Source of the DNA: a virus
Length of the DNA: 36,493 nt
IMG/VR virus record: IMGVR_UViG_3300027987_000122
Span: 1-36,493 of that record
Strand: one strand, 5' to 3'
The position numbers were made by a program, and so were the translations under genes. Shown here one piece after another: positions 34,171 to 36,493 of the stretch. How positions within the stretch are numbered: the stretch's first letter is position 1; each line of letters opens with the position of its first letter. Under the pieces are notes generated by a model. That model saw only the letters and a program-made list of their open reading frames with translations. It was not told the DNA's origin and searched no databases.

Positions 34171-36493
34171 CCGCGTTTCTGTATGAAATCGGAACCGGCG
34201 GGGACTATGGCGACGCGGATACCGCGATTGCCACGGAGGCGTACGACGCGGATACCGCGGGGGACCAGAACGAATTTCGGTACATTGGAGACTGGAGCGG
34301 TGGTGCAGACGGCGCGATCGTAATCTCAGCTAGCGATGGCTGGGTAACGTCTGCGGCGAACAACATTACGCTCAGCGCCGACAGTGCGAATGCGGCTACT
34401 GGGCAGTGGGATACTGGCAAAGCGATCGTTGCTGCGTCGGCAGGACACACGATTACTAACGATCAATTTCTCACGATTGAGCGTGTGCAGGTGCAGGTCG
34501 CCAACGACGGCAGCAACTATGGCTTGTTGTCGACTGAGGATGCGTTGGTTGACGGATGTTTCTTTCTAGCAACTGGCAACGAGGGGCGCGGGTGGCGTAG
34601 TGATACGCACTTGGATGTACGCTCATCCGTGTTCGCTGCGAGTGCAAACACGTTCGCCTGGGGTACCGTTGCCGTAACCGGTGCTGCGCGGGTCCATGCG
34701 AGCACGTTTCACAACTGCGACTACTATGCGGTCATTTTCGCCGGCACGACCGTCGACGCTGTGTCGATCGGAGATCTGACGAACGCATCCAGCCTGAACA
34801 TAGGCGGCACATTCAACACCACGAACATCAACACCAGCACTCCGACATTCGCGGCAGGCACGCTGAATTACACGCTAGATGCTGCGGATTCGACGTGGGC
34901 AGTCAACGGCACAGATCTAGATTCGGACGCGAACCTTCCGGTAACCGTCGACATCAACGGTGTTGCGCGTCCGGCTTCGGCGCCGGCGGTTGGAGCCGCG
35001 GAGCCGCTGGCTGGTAGCGGCTACACGCTCAACGCAGAAACGGGGACCTTCAGCGTTTCTAACGCGGCAGCTGCGCTGCTTGCTGGGAGGTTGCTGTCGG
35101 CGCAGTCGGGAAGCCTCGGGCTCACCGGCAACGATGTCGTGTTGCGCGCAAACCGAGTACTGCCTGCTGCGGATGGCTCATTCGCTACAACCGGAAGCGC
35201 GGTCAATCTGCACGCTGGGCGAACGCTCACCGCGCAATCAGGCGGGTTCTCGCTCTCTGGATTCGCTGCTTCGTTGCTCGCGCACCGGGTGCTCCAGGCC
35301 TCTCCGGGGTCGTTCGCGTCGACGGGCTACGACGTCGCATTTTCGAGCGGACGAATCCTGCAGGCTTCCGAGGGGCAGTTCGGCGTATCCGGGCTTGACG
35401 TCGCGCTGCTACACATCGCCAGGCTCGTCGCTGACGCGGGCAGCTTTGGTGTCACCGGTCACGACGTTGGTCTGACGGTCACGGGCAAGTCCATCCAAGC
35501 GGAGGCTGGGCAATTCGTGCTCTCGGGTGCCGCTGTCGCGTTCCTTGCCAACCGACTTCTCGCCGCTGCCCCAGGCGCGTTTGCCGTCACCGGGCACGAC
35601 GTCGGTTTGATTGGCGGCGCCGTGCTCGCGGCCGAGGCTGGTGTTTTCGGTGTCGTTGGCAACGCCGCGGCGCTCGTTGCGCTGCGAAGGATTTTGGCTG
35701 AGGTCGGCGCGTTCGGTGTGACGGGCCACGACGCTGGTTTGCTTTCCGGCGGGCACCTCAGCGTGACGGCTGGCGACTTCTCGGTGAGTGGCGCCGCGGT
35801 TGCGTTCGAAGCGCTGCGCAAGCTTGCTGCCACGACCGGCGACTTCGTCGTCACAGGACCAGCTGTACAGCTCTTGGCCAAGCGCCTGCTGACAGCCGAA
35901 CCGGGCGCGTTCGTGCTCACCGGATACGACGTCGGGCTCGACTCTGGGAAGGGCATCCAAGCAAGCACCGGAGCGTTTGCGCTTTCCGGCGGCCAAGCGG
36001 CGCTCTCGTTTGCGCGCTTGCTCGCTGCTCAGCCTGGTGTGTTTGCCGTCACCGGGCACGATGTCGGTCTCGTGTGGTCCGTCGCTCAGCGCCCCCTACT
36101 GCTCGAGGTCTCGTTCCGCCGAGCCGTGATCCTCGACGTCACCTTCGGATCGGACATGACTGAAAGCAGAACAGCCTTCGTTGGTGGGCGCGAGTCGTCC
36201 GAGATCAAGTTCAAGGACCCGGAAGACAACAACGCGTTGTTCGATCCTCCAGTCGTCAAGTTCAAGCTTCGACGTCCTGACGGATCTGACGGGTACGACG
36301 AGATCGAGTTCATCTACGGCGTCGACGCCGAGATCATCAAGCTCGGGACCGGACACTACCGCATCGAGTGGGCATGGATCCGCTCCGGATACTGGCAACC
36401 GCGGTGGCAGGGTCTAGCGGACCAGCAAGACATTGAGAGCGCCATGGGCGCCCATGAGCAGACGTTTTTCGTCAAACCATCACCGTTCACTTC
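34167..36493 (+). CDS. Tail-fibre protein with 16 short repeats (partial, open at window end)
   Basis: GTG 34167 overlaps the previous stop as GTGA. I read the frame by eye for 775 codons without a stop. Residues 1-280: a beta-rich, Asn/Ala/Thr-rich domain that looks like a beta helix or beta sandwich (VQVQVANDGSNYGLLSTEDA, ARVHASTFHNCDYYAVIFAG). Residues about 288-638: 16 copies of a ~22-residue repeat with core G-x-F-x-V/L-T/S-G-x-D/A-V. Residues 640-775: a domain with FKDPEDNNALFDPPVVKFKL, typical of separate phage virion proteins; ATG 36155 could be an internal start. Probably a receptor-binding fibre. Confidence 0.65.
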   Translation, partial: MTAFLYEIGTGGDYGDADTAIATEAYDADTAGDQNEFRYIGDWSGGADGAIVISASDGWVTSAANNITLSADSANAATGQWDTGKAIVAASAGHTITNDQFLTIERVQVQVANDGSNYGLLSTEDALVDGCFFLATGNEGRGWRSDTHLDVRSSVFAASANTFAWGTVAVTGAARVHASTFHNCDYYAVIFAGTTVDAVSIGDLTNASSLNIGGTFNTTNINTSTPTFAAGTLNYTLDAADSTWAVNGTDLDSDANLPVTVDINGVARPASAPAVGAAEPLAGSGYTLNAETGTFSVSNAAAALLAGRLLSAQSGSLGLTGNDVVLRANRVLPAADGSFATTGSAVNLHAGRTLTAQSGGFSLSGFAASLLAHRVLQASPGSFASTGYDVAFSSGRILQASEGQFGVSGLDVALLHIARLVADAGSFGVTGHDVGLTVTGKSIQAEAGQFVLSGAAVAFLANRLLAAAPGAFAVTGHDVGLIGGAVLAAEAGVFGVVGNAAALVALRRILAEVGAFGVTGHDAGLLSGGHLSVTAGDFSVSGAAVAFEALRKLAATTGDFVVTGPAVQLLAKRLLTAEPGAFVLTGYDVGLDSGKGIQASTGAFALSGGQAALSFARLLAAQPGVFAVTGHDVGLVWSVAQRPLLLEVSFRRAVILDVTFGSDMTESRTAFVGGRESSEIKFKDPEDNNALFDPPVVKFKLRRPDGSDGYDEIEFIYGVDAEIIKLGTGHYRIEWAWIRSGYWQPRWQGLADQQDIESAMGAHEQTFFVKPSPFT
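34212..34259 (+). repeat. 15-bp direct repeat gacgcggataccgcg (two copies)
   Basis: Copies at 34212-34226 and 34245-34259, 33 bases apart, encode DADTA twice near the fibre N-terminus. A short tandem duplication. Confidence 0.55.
35028..36080 (+). repeat. 16-copy ~66-bp protein repeat in the tail-fibre gene
   Basis: The consensus is L-x-A-x-x-G-x-F-x-V-T-G-x-D-V-x-L-x-x-x-R. Copies 9 and 16 share gtttgccgtcaccgggcacga, so some units were exchanged recently. Copies alternate between GHDVGL-type and AAVAF-type endings, suggesting a paired higher-order unit of about 44 residues. Confidence 0.75.

Overview
The window is about 36.5 kb of a tailed double-stranded DNA bacteriophage (Caudoviricetes) with high GC content. 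The right two thirds is a head and tail morphogenesis operon: large terminase, portal, scaffold, a Mu gpT-like major capsid protein, a P22 gp4-like head-tail adaptor, a P22 gp10-like tail plug, three large probable ejection proteins and two candidate receptor-binding proteins. That set points to a short-tailed (podovirus-like) phage. The P22-type tail and a small lipoprotein suggest a Gram-negative host with a GC-rich genome, but the host cannot be named from the sequence. No integrase, DNA polymerase, endolysin, tRNA or CRISPR array was seen. The first gene and the last gene both run off the window.

Layout. (1) 1-2355: leftward operon of small proteins, most of them translationally coupled, with a tandemly duplicated pair at its far end and a terminator at 519-545. 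(2) 2356-3151: about 0.8 kb without a convincing gene, holding three copies of a GTGAC-N7-GTCAC palindrome, other inverted repeats and the first rightward promoter. (3) 3152-9519: rightward accessory (probably early) genes read from three very similar promoters whose predicted start sites fall on or next to the ATG, implying leaderless mRNAs. The first gene behind each of the first two promoters carries a domain resembling DUF2829/Tad2, a known anti-Thoeris family. The first gene behind the third promoter is a winged-helix protein. Other members include a methyltransferase-like protein, a DUF1643 protein and several zinc-ribbon proteins. (4) 9449-10997: a mixed-strand island with two divergent genes whose start codons are 14 bp apart and a three-gene leftward set (lipoprotein, coiled coil, membrane protein). 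(5) 11039-14329: RusA-like resolvase, small genes and the large terminase. (6) 14350-20876: small proteins, portal, a GroES-like fold candidate, scaffold, a structured leader with its own promoter, decoration candidates and major capsid. (7) 20920-33505: adaptor, tailspike, gp10-like protein, ejection proteins and small virion proteins. (8) 33505-36493: a lower-GC tail-fibre module ending in a partial gene with 16 copies of a ~22-residue repeat.

The most interesting signals are the shared promoter-operator unit (TTGCCA, 17 bp, TAT-type -10, with TCAAGR-N5-TCTTGA laid over the -10) repeated ahead of two Tad2-like genes and echoed in the leftward control region; the palindrome cluster in the divergent region; the structured leader ahead of the capsid genes; and the GroES-like domain in the head operon. 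Function names are from reading protein sequence by eye; no database search was run.
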